Source: Bacteroidales bacterium UBA6445 (GTDB lineage Bacteria > Bacteroidota > Bacteroidia > Bacteroidales > UBA932). Taken from it: 31,677 bases of DNA. Below the pieces are notes generated by a model. The model made no database searches. It was given only the letters and a program-made list of their open reading frames with translations, and was not told the origin of the DNA. This document shows, piece after piece, positions 16,852 to 25,165 of the stretch. The position numbers were made by a program, and so were the translations under genes. The stretch lies in the NCBI GenBank assembly GCA_002439585.1, contig DJOF01000012.1, positions 89,153-120,829 of the forward strand, written 5' to 3'. The stretch's first letter is position 1. Every line of letters begins with the position of its first letter.

Positions 16852-18012
16852 TTATATCGTCTTGGCAAAGGCTCTGAGATCATCACAGAAACGACTCCAT
16901 GAAAGGCGGGACTTCTCCTTACGGATATTTGTCACGCATGACTCTCTGAGCAACGGATCGGAGAAAAACCGCCTGATCTCCTCACTTATGGCCTCTGGAG
17001 AGACTTCTGAAGCGACCAGTCCTGTACCTGTATCACCTATCGCTTGTCTGAGGCCTCCGACATCCGTAACGATCATTGGCACTTCAAAATGATAGGACAC
17101 AGAGCTTATACCACTCTGTGTGGCGGACCTATAGGGCAGCACAGTAACATCTGCCGCTGAAAAATAAAGCTTGACATCATCATCCTTCACAAATCCCGGA
17201 AAGACATGAATCCTGCCTGCGGCTTCAGGCATAGCTTCAATAAGTTTGCTATATGGCTCGAAAGAGCCGTAAGGCTCTCCTGCTATTATGAGTTGGTATT
17301 CCTCTCCGAGCCCAGAGAATGCATTAAGAAGGATATCCAGGCCCTTGTACTGACGTATAAGACCGAAGAAAAGGATATTGCGCTTGCCGCTTAAAAGGCC
17401 GAGACGAGCCTCTGCTTCATTACGAGGAAGCTTCGCACCGAAATGAGAATAGAGCGGATGAGGCCGCATTATATATCTGGCATCGCTCCTTAGACTTACA
17501 AGATCTCTGCTGACTGCATCACACATGGTGACAAACCCGTCACACGAATACAGAAAATATCTCGTCAGAGCCTTATCTGCAAAATGGGCTTCATGCGGCA
17601 CCACATTGTCAAGGATAGAGACCACCTTACAGCATTGTCCGACTTTGCCCTCTCTCCCTTGCTTACCGCCCTGTCTGACATGGCGCGCGACATAGCCCAA
17701 CGAAGGAGCAAAATACGGCATCCAGTATCTCATCAGAAGAAGATCCGGGTTAAAATCCCTTATGACTGACGCCGTCTTGCACCACGTAAAGGGATTCGCC
17801 GAGTCAAGCACCCGAAAACTCTCTATCTTGACAGCCTGGTCATCTTCTGTCACATACTGAGTCTTGCCAGGGAACAAGAGTTCTGGATACTGTCGGGTAA
17901 AATTGAAAGCTCTGACAGTATCGGTCTTGCCCAACTCTCTGCACAACTCTGCATTGAACTGGGCTATACCACCTCTGTAAGGATAAAAACAAGACAGGAT
18001 CGCTATCCTCAT
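16852..18012 (-). CDS. GT4-family glycosyltransferase
   Basis: This is a GT-B-fold enzyme of 386 residues starting at 18012 with MRIAILSCFYPYRGGIAQFN, the usual first strand and Gly-rich acceptor-side loop. A 30-codon in-frame extension upstream overlaps the preceding gene and is not part of the fold. The C-terminal half shows NILFFGLIRQYKGLDILL, LIIAGEPYG, DVTVLPYRSATQSG and the donor-binding SYHFEVPMIVTDVGGL. Substrates cannot be told from sequence. It lies 13 bases after the membrane-anchored Skp gene and 10 bases before the LysM gene, suggesting a cell-surface glycan or cell-wall role. Confidence 0.85.
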   Translation of the reverse strand: MRIAILSCFYPYRGGIAQFNAELCRELGKTDTVRAFNFTRQYPELLFPGKTQYVTEDDQAVKIESFRVLDSANPFTWCKTASVIRDFNPDLLLMRYWMPYFAPSLGYVARHVRQGGKQGREGKVGQCCKVVSILDNVVPHEAHFADKALTRYFLYSCDGFVTMCDAVSRDLVSLRSDARYIMRPHPLYSHFGAKLPRNEAEARLGLLSGKRNILFFGLIRQYKGLDILLNAFSGLGEEYQLIIAGEPYGSFEPYSKLIEAMPEAAGRIHVFPGFVKDDDVKLYFSAADVTVLPYRSATQSGISSVSYHFEVPMIVTDVGGLRQAIGDTGTGLVASEVSPEAISEEIRRFFSDPLLRESCVTNIRKEKSRLSWSRFCDDLRAFAKTI

Positions 18013-18025
18013 CTGTCTTTTGTCC

Positions 18026-18652
18026 TTATTTGGAATCTTTCTTGGATTTCTCCTTGACGTACTGGTCATTAAGTTTGATGATGATGTCATCGGTAACGTC
18101 AAGTGAAGAATCGGCAGCGGCTACAGGAGCTGGAAGAATGTCGCCCTGTGTAGCGAGTACCATTGAGTAATTGTTGTCGGCAGCATACTGATCAAGGAAT
18201 TTCTTGATAGCGTCACCGATATTGTTAAGCATTACCTGCTGCTCCTCTGCTATCTCCTGGTTCTTTCTGTTCGTGAAATCAGCGAAATCATTCCTCTGCT
18301 GGTCGAGCTTCTGCCCCTGGACTTCAGCGGTAGAGCGGGTTATAAGTCCTTTGTTGAGCTTCTCCTGGAAAGAATTGATGTCACTCTGAAGCTTGCTTCC
18401 TCTTCTGTTGACTTCGTCCTGAATACCTTGAGCCTTGGAATCCACTACAGACCTGAGATCATTGGCCATATCGTACTCTTCGATAACCCTGTCGAGGTTG
18501 AAATACACGATAGAACCGCTCTTCGGTCCTGCGGCGGTACCCTCGCCATTGGTTTCGGGAGAGTCATTCCCCTTGCCTTTGAATGCAAAAAAAGCCACTA
18601 CAGCCACAGCTACGAGAGTTATGACATTTAGAATCAATGATGTGTTTTTCAT
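18026..18652 (-). CDS. Skp/OmpH-family protein with an N-terminal membrane anchor
   Basis: This second Skp/OmpH-like protein has 208 residues. Instead of a cleavable signal it has an uncleaved-looking transmembrane helix at residues 5-23 (LILNVITLVAVAVVAFFAF) followed by KGKGND, with no signal-peptidase site. A Gly/Ser-rich linker leads to SGSIVYFNLDRVIEEY, a coiled coil at about residues 70-150 (VVDSKAQGIQDEVNRRG, QKLDQQRNDFADFTNRKNQE), and the Skp C-terminal fold (NNYSMVLATQGDILP). It is probably a periplasm-facing, inner-membrane-tethered chaperone. The paralog at 5019-5588 is soluble and sits with bamA. It is first in the operon with the glycosyltransferase and LysM genes. Confidence 0.85.
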   Translation of the reverse strand: MKNTSLILNVITLVAVAVVAFFAFKGKGNDSPETNGEGTAAGPKSGSIVYFNLDRVIEEYDMANDLRSVVDSKAQGIQDEVNRRGSKLQSDINSFQEKLNKGLITRSTAEVQGQKLDQQRNDFADFTNRKNQEIAEEQQVMLNNIGDAIKKFLDQYAADNNYSMVLATQGDILPAPVAAADSSLDVTDDIIIKLNDQYVKEKSKKDSK

Positions 18653-18728
18653 ATTGTTACTATTGTTAATCCAACGAAGAGCCGTCTTGCAAAGCCAAGC
18701 CCACTTCCGACACTACGGCACATGTATA

Positions 18729-18736
18729 CAAAGTTA
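18729..18736 (-). promoter_or_regulatory. putative -7 box for the skp-GT-LysM operon
   Basis: Minus-strand TAACTTTG matches TAnnTTTG exactly, about 77 bases before the start codon of the anchored Skp gene. No clear -33 TTTG. Confidence 0.45.
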
Positions 18737-18826
18737 CTAAATTATCCGAAGTTTATGCTATTGTACTATCCCAAAAGCCAACATGAAGCACACTTTTCAT
18801 GCGCACAAAATTTTCGCATTATGATT

Positions 18827-18834
18827 TATGTTTG
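18827..18834 (+). promoter_or_regulatory. putative -7 box for the SGNH hydrolase gene
   Basis: TATGTTTG matches TAnnTTTG. It lies about 130 bases before the ATG, so the leader would be long and would contain the GAGATAACG pair. Confidence 0.35.
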
Positions 18835-18965
18835 TAACTTCATTCGTGAAAGGAAGATTCCAAGAAAACCTCGGGAAAAGATGATATATTCTGACTTGTT
18901 CATGGCGAAGAGATAACGGAGATAACGATAGATCCTTAGATAGACATACTTATAATACATTTATA

Positions 18966-20072
18966 ATGAATAAATCGCATTTATTTACCTTAGGATTTGC
19001 CTTGGCAACATTGGTCCTTGGCGGACAAGAAATGTCTGCGCAAAAGACAAATTTCTCATTTACAGAGGCTTCGGAGCTTACCCTCATAGGCAAACTATTC
19101 CCTGACACTCCTAATCCTTACCACCGGATCGACACTGTCAAGTATAAAGGTTTCACCACGGGTGAGAACCAACAGGTAAGGGAGACATCCGGTGTGGCAG
19201 TGGTATTTAGGACCGACTCTCCGACAATCTCAGTAAAGTCTTCATTTGTGATGGCGTCATCGCCTGCAAACACGATGCATATAGCTTCCCGTGGATATGA
19301 CCTCTACATCAAGAAAGACGGGCGCTGGCTATGGGCAGGATCAGGCTGTGCACCTCAGGGAAGGGACAACAATTACAACTGCGTGCTTGTGGATAACATG
19401 GACAAGAGTGAGAAAGAGTGCATGCTGTATCTGCCTCTCTACAGTGAGGAGAAATCCATCCAGATAGGAGTGGCCGAAGGCTCACATATCAGCAAAGGAG
19501 AAGCTCCCTTCAGACACCGCGTGGGTATATTCGGGTCAAGTTTCACGCATGGGGCAAGTTGCTCAAGGTCAGGTATGACTTACCCTGCACAGTTCAGCCG
19601 CAACACGGGTATCCAACTTCTGAGCATAGCCTGCGACGGCAACTGCAAGCTCCAACCTTACTTCGCTACTGCCATTGCAGAGGCTGACTTTGAGGCCTTT
19701 ATCTTCGACGCTTTCTCCAATCCCTCACCCAATATGATCAAGGAGAGGCTGTTCCCATTCATCGAGACAATCCAAAAGAGCCATCCCGGTAAACCACTGA
19801 TCTTCCAACGTACCATCTATAGAGAAAGACGCAATTTCGACACTGCAACTGACCGCAACGAAAGCGCGAAGATGGCCATGGCCGATAGTCTTATGAAGAT
19901 AGCCTGCACGAAATACAGCGATGTATACTATGTCGAGTGCACAAATGCCACCGACAAGAACCATGACAGCAGCGTAGACGGCACACATCCTGGAGACAAC
20001 GGATACACCCTCTGGGCCGAATCCATCGAAAAACCGATCCTCAAGATACTCCGCAAATACGGAATTCAGTAA
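18966..20072 (+). CDS. secreted SGNH hydrolase of the GxDLY type
   Basis: This is an exported esterase-like enzyme of 368 residues with a signal peptide (MNKSHLFTLGFALATLVLGG, cleavage near MSAQ). The N-terminal beta domain contains RGYDLYIKKDG, the hallmark of the GxDLY lipase/acylhydrolase family. The SGNH domain begins at GIFGSSFTHG (residues 187-196). The nucleophile is predicted as Ser192, in the place of the usual GDS/GTS serine. CDGNCKLQP supplies the block II/III Gly and Asn. DGTHPGDNGY gives the Asp338-His341 pair. Related enzymes often deacylate carbohydrates, but the substrate here is unknown. It stands alone, divergent from the skp operon and convergent with the DUF1015 gene. Confidence 0.85.
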   Translation: MNKSHLFTLGFALATLVLGGQEMSAQKTNFSFTEASELTLIGKLFPDTPNPYHRIDTVKYKGFTTGENQQVRETSGVAVVFRTDSPTISVKSSFVMASSPANTMHIASRGYDLYIKKDGRWLWAGSGCAPQGRDNNYNCVLVDNMDKSEKECMLYLPLYSEEKSIQIGVAEGSHISKGEAPFRHRVGIFGSSFTHGASCSRSGMTYPAQFSRNTGIQLLSIACDGNCKLQPYFATAIAEADFEAFIFDAFSNPSPNMIKERLFPFIETIQKSHPGKPLIFQRTIYRERRNFDTATDRNESAKMAMADSLMKIACTKYSDVYYVECTNATDKNHDSSVDGTHPGDNGYTLWAESIEKPILKILRKYGIQ

Positions 20073-20143
20073 CCAAGATTATTTCACCTCAAAGAACATT
20101 TCAAGAAATCAAAACAGCTTCTAAGCAAAAGTCGAGGTTTACT

Positions 20144-21385
20144 TCAGAACTTGTGGATAGCAAGACCGGAGCGAAGTTTGGGCTCGAACCATGTAGTCTT
20201 GGGTGGCATTATGTTGCCGCTGTCAGCTATGTCTGTAAGCTGCTTCATAGAGACCGGATATAGCGCGAAAGCAACAGCCATCTCTCCAGAATCCACCCTT
20301 CGTGCAAGCTCACCAAGCCCCCTGATGCCACCGACGAAATCAATCCGCTTGTCAGTTCGCAGATCCTTGATACCCAAAATCTTATCAAGTACCCTGTCGG
20401 ACAAGACGGTAACATCGAGACATCCTATAGGGTCATTGTCATCATATCGTCCGGGACGGGCCGAGAGAGAGTACCATCTACCCCCGAGATACATGGAGAA
20501 CTCGTGAAGATGTGAAGGTTGGTAAGGCTCGGTTGAAGACTTGAACTCGATGATAAAGTCATTTTCAAGGGCCTTGAGGAAATCTTCCTGCGATAACCCT
20601 GCAAGATCCTTGACAACTCGGTTGTAGTCAATTATCTTCAGTTGGCTCTCGGGAAAGCACACAGCCATGAAATAATTGTACTCTTCCTCATTATCCCGAG
20701 TCCCAGAAGAGCGTCGTCTTTCGGCCCCCACCCTTGCTGCTGCAGCCGTACGATGGTGACCGTCAGCGACATAGAAATCACTGACCTTATCGGTGAAAAG
20801 TTCCGTAATCTCAGAAATAATGGAATCATCGTCTATAACCCAGAAATCATGACCGAAGCCGTTCTCATCTAAAAAAGAATACTCTGGAGCCGACTTGACG
20901 ACAGAAGCCACAATCTTGTCTAGTCTCGCATTGTCCTTATAGGCAAAGAAGACCGGCTCTATATTCGCGCTTTGGATATCCACGTGCACCATACGATCAT
21001 CCTCCTTCTCCTTGCGCGTAAGCTCATGTTTCTTGATACGTCCTTCGGAATAATCGTCAGTATGGGCACAAAGGACAATCCCATACTGAGTCCTGCCATC
21101 CATAGTCTGGGCATAGACATAGTAACAAGGCTTGGTATCCTGACGAAGCCAGCCTCTCTCCTGCCATTTGGCGAAATTGCTGACCGCCTCCTTGTATACT
21201 TTGGGGTCATGATCCGAGGGCATGGGATCGAAATCAATCTCCGGCTTAGTTATATGTAGCAGGGATTTCTCCCCTGCCATCTTCTTCGCCTCCTCTGAAT
21301 TGAGCACATCATAAGGAGGGGCAGCCACCTGAGCCACTATATTTTTGGGCGGCCTAAGTGCCGCAAAAGGCTTCACTTTCACCAT
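20144..21385 (-). CDS. DUF1015 family protein in serine operon
   Basis: The 413-residue cytoplasmic protein belongs to DUF1015. It opens VKPFAALRPPKNIVAQVAAPPYDVLN, includes HELTRKEKEDDRM and the conserved FYVADGHHRTAAA (about residues 205-217), and ends with WFEPKLRSGLAIHKF. The DGHHR segment resembles the phosphate-handling motif of the ParB/sulfiredoxin-like superfamily, which includes the archaeal free-serine kinase SerK. It starts eight bases after serA and is third in serC-serA-DUF1015. A role at the phosphoserine step is therefore a reasonable inference, since no serB is visible here, but the reaction is not shown by sequence. Confidence 0.88.
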   Translation of the reverse strand: MVKVKPFAALRPPKNIVAQVAAPPYDVLNSEEAKKMAGEKSLLHITKPEIDFDPMPSDHDPKVYKEAVSNFAKWQERGWLRQDTKPCYYVYAQTMDGRTQYGIVLCAHTDDYSEGRIKKHELTRKEKEDDRMVHVDIQSANIEPVFFAYKDNARLDKIVASVVKSAPEYSFLDENGFGHDFWVIDDDSIISEITELFTDKVSDFYVADGHHRTAAAARVGAERRRSSGTRDNEEEYNYFMAVCFPESQLKIIDYNRVVKDLAGLSQEDFLKALENDFIIEFKSSTEPYQPSHLHEFSMYLGGRWYSLSARPGRYDDNDPIGCLDVTVLSDRVLDKILGIKDLRTDKRIDFVGGIRGLGELARRVDSGEMAVAFALYPVSMKQLTDIADSGNIMPPKTTWFEPKLRSGLAIHKF

Positions 21386-21393
21386 AATACAAC

Positions 21394-22326
21394 TTATTTA
21401 TTCACCCGGAACTCGGCTATACCGTCCTTGAAAAATGTAACTATCTGACGGGCAGCGGCAATACCGGCATTGAGATTGGCCTCGGCAGTCTGTGCCCCCA
21501 TTTTCTTCGGAGTTGCAAATACACGCGTCCCGAACCTCTCCCTAAGAGTTGAGATATTATCCGGAGCAACATCAGCAGCATATTTAAGATCCTCACGCTG
21601 GGCGAGGACATTCTCAAGAGCCTGCTCATCGACAATCTCTTTGCGCGCGGTATTGATAAGCACTCCGCCTTTGGGCATAGACCCTATAAGATCAGTGCCA
21701 ATAGACCCTATTGTAGTGGGTGTTGCTGGTATATGAACGGAGACGTAGTCGCAAGATTTATATAGGTCAGCCACATCCGATACGGGCTCAACCCCAGCCT
21801 CTCTTATGAATTCTACTGGGACGAACGGATCCGTCGCCTTAACTTTCATTCCGAGAGCCATTGCCTTTGAAGCTACCAACCTTGCGACATGACCGAAAGC
21901 TTGAAGCCCGAGAGTCTTGCCCATTATCTCAGATCCTGAGACAGGTGTGAACTGATTCCTTGCCATGAATATCATCAAAGCAATCACAAGCTCGGCCACG
22001 GCATTTGCATTCTGTCCTGGAGTATTCTCCACAACAATCCCATGCTCGGAAGCAGCCTGAAGGTCCACATTGTCATAGCCTGCACCGGCTCTCACAACTA
22101 TCTTTAGCTTAGGAGCCGCTGCTAAAAGCTTGTCAGTCACCTTATCAGATCTAACAATCAAGGCATCTGCATCCTTTACTGCATCCATCAGCTGCGAGAC
22201 GTCCTCATATCGCTCAAGAAGAACAGCCTCAAGCCCAGCATCGTGCAAGATATTGCAAATTCCTTCAGAAGCAGCCTTTGCAAAAGGCTTCTGCGTCGCA
22301 ATCAGAACTTTCATGACAGAGATCAT
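21394..22326 (-). CDS. serA: D-3-phosphoglycerate dehydrogenase, short lysine-type
   Basis: SerA oxidises 3-phosphoglycerate to 3-phosphohydroxypyruvate, the first step to serine. At 310 residues it is the short form without ACT or allosteric domains, so feedback control by serine through ACT is not expected. Landmarks are RAGAGYDNVDL, NAVAELVIALM, the nucleotide loop TLGLQAFGHVARLV (GxAxxG rather than GxGxxG) and NTARKEIVDEQAL. Where E. coli SerA has catalytic His in TPHIGGST, this protein has TPKKMGAQT (K274/K275). That makes it the type IIIK class known from Entamoeba histolytica and Bacteroidetes. The start at 22326 overlaps the serC stop as ATGA; an internal ATG at 22314 (MKVLIA) is equally plausible. 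Confidence 0.94.
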   Translation of the reverse strand: MISVMKVLIATQKPFAKAASEGICNILHDAGLEAVLLERYEDVSQLMDAVKDADALIVRSDKVTDKLLAAAPKLKIVVRAGAGYDNVDLQAASEHGIVVENTPGQNANAVAELVIALMIFMARNQFTPVSGSEIMGKTLGLQAFGHVARLVASKAMALGMKVKATDPFVPVEFIREAGVEPVSDVADLYKSCDYVSVHIPATPTTIGSIGTDLIGSMPKGGVLINTARKEIVDEQALENVLAQREDLKYAADVAPDNISTLRERFGTRVFATPKKMGAQTAEANLNAGIAAARQIVTFFKDGIAEFRVNK

Positions 22327-23396
22327 TTATGTTCATTTTCAAAATCCTTCATCGCTGCTACCAAAGCCTCAACATCCTCAACCGAGCAGGCATTGTAAAT
22401 GGAAGCCCTGAAGCCACCTACAGAACGGTGTCCCTTGATGCCGACAATTCCTCTTGTCTTGGAGAATGCAAGAAAGTCATCCTGCAAGGATTCATACCCC
22501 TCCCCCATCACGAAACATACGTTCATTATAGACCGGTCTTCCTTCACTGCAGTACCGCGGAACATGGTGTTGCGATCGATCTCGGCATAGAGAATGTCTG
22601 CTTTCTGCTTGTCAACCTTGGCTATAGCCTCGACTCCACCTATGCCTTTGAGCCATTTGAGAGTCTCATTCATCACAAAGATGGAGAATACAGGCGGAGT
22701 GTTGAACATAGAGCCTTTATCAATATGATTTCGGTAATCAAGCATGGCAGGGATATACCTGCTGACCTTGCCGAGGGCATCCTTGCGGATAATTGCGAAT
22801 ATAACACCGGCAGGACCGACATTCTTCTGGGCACCGCCATAGATCAGGGCATATTTGGAGACATCCACCGGACGACTCATTATATCAGATGACATATCTG
22901 CAATAAGAGGTACGGGAGAATCTATATCCTCATGGATCTCGGTTCCGTAGATTGTATTGTTGGTAGTTATATGGAAATAGTCTATATCCGAGGGGATCTC
23001 ATACCCATTGGGGATATAAGTATAGTTACGATCCGCTGAAGATGCCAATGCATATGCCGAGCCGATACCCTGCGCCTGTACGAGAGCTTTGTGTGCCCAG
23101 ACACCTGTATCCAGATAAGCAGCCTTGTGCTCTAAGAAGTTCATCGCTACATACAGGAACTGAAGGCTCGCTCCTCCGCCAAGAAAAACCACTTCGTGTG
23201 TATCAGGGATATGAAGCAACTCTTTCCACAATGACCTAACCTCATCCATCACCTCACCCCACTCTTTGGAGCGGTGGGACACGGACAATACTGACACTCC
23301 CGTGCCTTTGAAATCTTTCAGGGCTTCTATGGACTTGTCGATCGCCTGCTGAGGCAGAAGACATGGACCGGCATTAAAGACATGCACCTTATTCAT
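22323..23396 (-). CDS. serC: phosphoserine aminotransferase
   Basis: This PLP enzyme converts 3-phosphohydroxypyruvate plus glutamate to phosphoserine, and also serves in DXP-dependent vitamin B6 synthesis upstream of PdxJ. The 357-residue length is typical. It begins HVFNAGPCLLP, has SHRSKEW, GGGASLQF, DTGVWAHKA, IADMSSDIMSRP and the PLP lysine in IYGGAQKNVGPAG (K191). The C-terminus reads GHRSVGGFRASIYNAC. It is the first gene of serC-serA-DUF1015 and overlaps serA by four bases. A well-spaced promoter lies at 23425-23455. GdhA elsewhere in the window supplies its glutamate donor in principle. Confidence 0.96.
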   Translation of the reverse strand: MNKVHVFNAGPCLLPQQAIDKSIEALKDFKGTGVSVLSVSHRSKEWGEVMDEVRSLWKELLHIPDTHEVVFLGGGASLQFLYVAMNFLEHKAAYLDTGVWAHKALVQAQGIGSAYALASSADRNYTYIPNGYEIPSDIDYFHITTNNTIYGTEIHEDIDSPVPLIADMSSDIMSRPVDVSKYALIYGGAQKNVGPAGVIFAIIRKDALGKVSRYIPAMLDYRNHIDKGSMFNTPPVFSIFVMNETLKWLKGIGGVEAIAKVDKQKADILYAEIDRNTMFRGTAVKEDRSIMNVCFVMGEGYESLQDDFLAFSKTRGIVGIKGHRSVGGFRASIYNACSVEDVEALVAAMKDFENEHK

Positions 23397-23424
23397 AATA
23401 TAGAATATTAATTATAAACCGTTG

Positions 23425-23455
23425 TAAAGATAATGATTATTTATTATAGTCCAAA
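23425..23455 (-). promoter_or_regulatory. promoter of serC-serA-DUF1015
   Basis: On the minus strand TTTG (23452-23455) is followed by exactly 19 bases and TATCTTTA (23425-23432), seven of eight positions of the Bacteroidota consensus TTTG-N19-21-TAnnTTTG. It sits about 30-55 bases before the serC ATG. This is the best-spaced promoter in the window. Confidence 0.65.
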
Positions 23456-23576
23456 TTATTCGATGAAATTGTTGCCGAAATCTCCGCATATCCAGACCGG
23501 AATAACCCGCCTCTAATGGCCTTCATTATTCATCATACATGATTGCCTGCAAGCTCCGGTCCTGATTATGAGACTG

Positions 23577-24482
23577 CTAACGGTAGCCAAGCAGACATGC
23601 TATGACGGCCATCCTCACATACATACCGTTGCGGGCCTGTTGGAAATAATATGCGTACGGGGTATCATCGACATCTGTGGCAATCTCATTGACTCTTGGA
23701 AGCGGATGAAGAATCTTCATATTCGGTTTCACTCCCCCAAGCATGGAAGCTTTCAGTTCATAAACGTCTTTTACCCTATCATAGTCTTCCTTCGAGGGAA
23801 AACGTTCCTGTTGCACTCTTGTCATGTACAATATGTCGCAGTCGTTGAGATGGCTTTCGAGGGAATCTGTCTCTTCATAGCTTATATGCTTATTATCAAG
23901 CATTTCAGTATATTTACGAGGCATTTGCAGCTCTTCAGGGGCCGTAAATATGAAATGAGGGTCAAACCAAGACATGGCCTCCGAGAGAGAATGCACGGTA
24001 CGTCCGTATTTAAGATCACCCACCATATTGACAGTAAGATTGTCAAGTCTTCCTTGCGTCTGTCTTATCGTGTAGAGGTCGAGCAGAGTCTGTGTAGGAT
24101 GCTGGTTGGCCCCGTCTCCGGCATTGACTACCGGCACGGGAGATACTCCCGCCGCTATAGCTGCCGCCCCTTCTTGAGGATGACGCATAACGATCATATC
24201 CACATAGTTAGACACTATCTTTATTGTATCCTCGAGGGTTTCTCCTTTGCTGACACTCGTATTGCGAGTATCAGAGAAGCCTATAACCCTTGCACCCAAT
24301 CTGTTGATCGCCGCCTCAAAAGAGAGCCTGGTTCTTGTGGAAGGTTCGAAGAAAAGACAGGCTATCACTTTGCCGGAGAGAAAATTTTGCTCCCTACATT
24401 TCTCAAATTCCTTGGCAACATCCAAGATATGCAGGATCTCGTCCTTGCCTAAATCCTCGATTGATATAAGATTCTTTTGCAT
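23577..24482 (-). CDS. pyrB: aspartate carbamoyltransferase catalytic subunit
   Basis: PyrB joins carbamoyl phosphate and aspartate in the committed step of pyrimidine synthesis. The 301-residue protein shows the carbamoyl-phosphate motif FFEPSTRTRLSFE (S48-T49-R50-T51), GDGANQHPTQTLLDLY, the aspartate-loop YMTRVQQERF, and LHPLPRVNEIATDVD. In many relatives the regulatory gene pyrI follows directly. Here the next gene downstream is serC, so the enzyme may lack a PyrI partner or pyrI may be elsewhere. It starts 60 bases downstream of yigZ on the same strand and has no clear promoter of its own, so co-transcription is possible. A GACCGGA/TCCGGTC inverted repeat in the 180 bases downstream has a loop over 50 bases, and I do not call it a terminator. 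Confidence 0.95.
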   Translation of the reverse strand: MQKNLISIEDLGKDEILHILDVAKEFEKCREQNFLSGKVIACLFFEPSTRTRLSFEAAINRLGARVIGFSDTRNTSVSKGETLEDTIKIVSNYVDMIVMRHPQEGAAAIAAGVSPVPVVNAGDGANQHPTQTLLDLYTIRQTQGRLDNLTVNMVGDLKYGRTVHSLSEAMSWFDPHFIFTAPEELQMPRKYTEMLDNKHISYEETDSLESHLNDCDILYMTRVQQERFPSKEDYDRVKDVYELKASMLGGVKPNMKILHPLPRVNEIATDVDDTPYAYYFQQARNGMYVRMAVIACLLGYR

Positions 24483-24542
24483 ATTATGTATTTATTTACT
24501 TCACCGAATCGCAATCTTACAAAAGACAACTCCGGGTTTGTA

Positions 24543-25145
24543 CTACGTTTGCCTTACGTCACAGCCCCCTATCTTGGAGAGCCGTGCGAGGAAATCCGCC
24601 TCGGCCGAGAGCCTTATGGCAACTTCCATACTGCAACTCTCACCGAAATCCTGCTTCTCTGGCACGATTCCGTAATCTTTGACAAGTTTCATCACGCTAT
24701 TCATCTGCTGATAGCCAAACTTGATATCATAGCGGTTAGTGGCCACTTTGGTTATAATATTGGCATTAGCTATTGCATCTGCAGACGCAGACTTATAGGC
24801 TTTTATAAGTCCAGGGACACCGAGTTTTATCCCGCCGAAATAGCGCACTACCACTATAAGTATATCACTGAGGGAATGCGAGTAAATCTGCCCTAAAATA
24901 GGCCTTCCGGCGGTAGAGGATGGCTCTCCATCATCATTCGCGCGGAACTTGTCGCCCTTGTAGCCGATACGCCATGCATAACAATGATGCCGGGCATCAT
25001 AATACTCCTTCTTCAGCGAAGCTACAATCTCCTTGGCTTCATCTTCCGAGACCACAGGCCACGCGAGGGCAATGAAACGGCTTCCTTTGTCCTTATAAAG
25101 GCCCTGAGACAGGGATTGTATGCTGAGATATGTATCTGTCTCCAC
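24543..25145 (-). CDS. yigZ: YigZ/IMPACT family protein
   Basis: This is a conserved UPF0029/YigZ protein of about 200 residues. Clear family motifs are SRFIALAWPV, EYYDARHHCYAWRIG, RANDDGEPSSTAGRPILGQI and VVRYFGGIKLGVPGLIKAYKSA. The C-terminal domain is the ferredoxin-like YigZ half. Members bind nucleic acids or influence translation-related processes; the biochemical role is not settled. The frame has no ATG near its start. A TTG at 25184 is possible, but the GTG at 25145 places the protein at normal length and downstream of a promoter-like box at 25166-25173, so GTG is chosen. pyrB follows 60 bases later. Confidence 0.88.
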   Translation of the reverse strand: METDTYLSIQSLSQGLYKDKGSRFIALAWPVVSEDEAKEIVASLKKEYYDARHHCYAWRIGYKGDKFRANDDGEPSSTAGRPILGQIYSHSLSDILIVVVRYFGGIKLGVPGLIKAYKSASADAIANANIITKVATNRYDIKFGYQQMNSVMKLVKDYGIVPEKQDFGESCSMEVAIRLSAEADFLARLSKIGGCDVRQT

Positions 25146-25165
25146 TGAAAGATGAACAATAACTT

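Larger units (their letters stand above)
18653..18965. other. divergent intergenic region between skp paralog and SGNH hydrolase gene
   Basis: This 313-base AT-rich gap holds two outward-facing promoter-like boxes (18729-18736 minus, 18827-18834 plus) and a tandem pair of GAGATAACG at 18910-18918 and 18919-18927. The 64-codon open frame at 18722-18916 has no start context or composition to suggest a gene. I see no RNA gene. Confidence 0.6.

Noticed and set aside
18722..18916. Possible 64-residue small protein in the divergent gap
   Set aside because: It overlaps both promoter-like boxes, is in AT-rich DNA where open frames arise easily, and shows no hydrophobic or motif pattern of a small protein.
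22329..22892. 187-codon plus-strand open frame opposite serC
   Set aside because: It is antisense to a complete conserved enzyme and has no recognisable domain or promoter.
23496..23562. GACCGGA...TCCGGTC inverted repeat as the pyrB terminator
   Set aside because: The loop exceeds 50 bases and no T-run follows, so a functional terminator is unlikely.
23568..24452. 294-codon open frame on the plus strand opposite pyrB
   Set aside because: It lies entirely antisense to a well-conserved gene with all motifs intact, and its translation shows no family-like features. It is a shadow frame.
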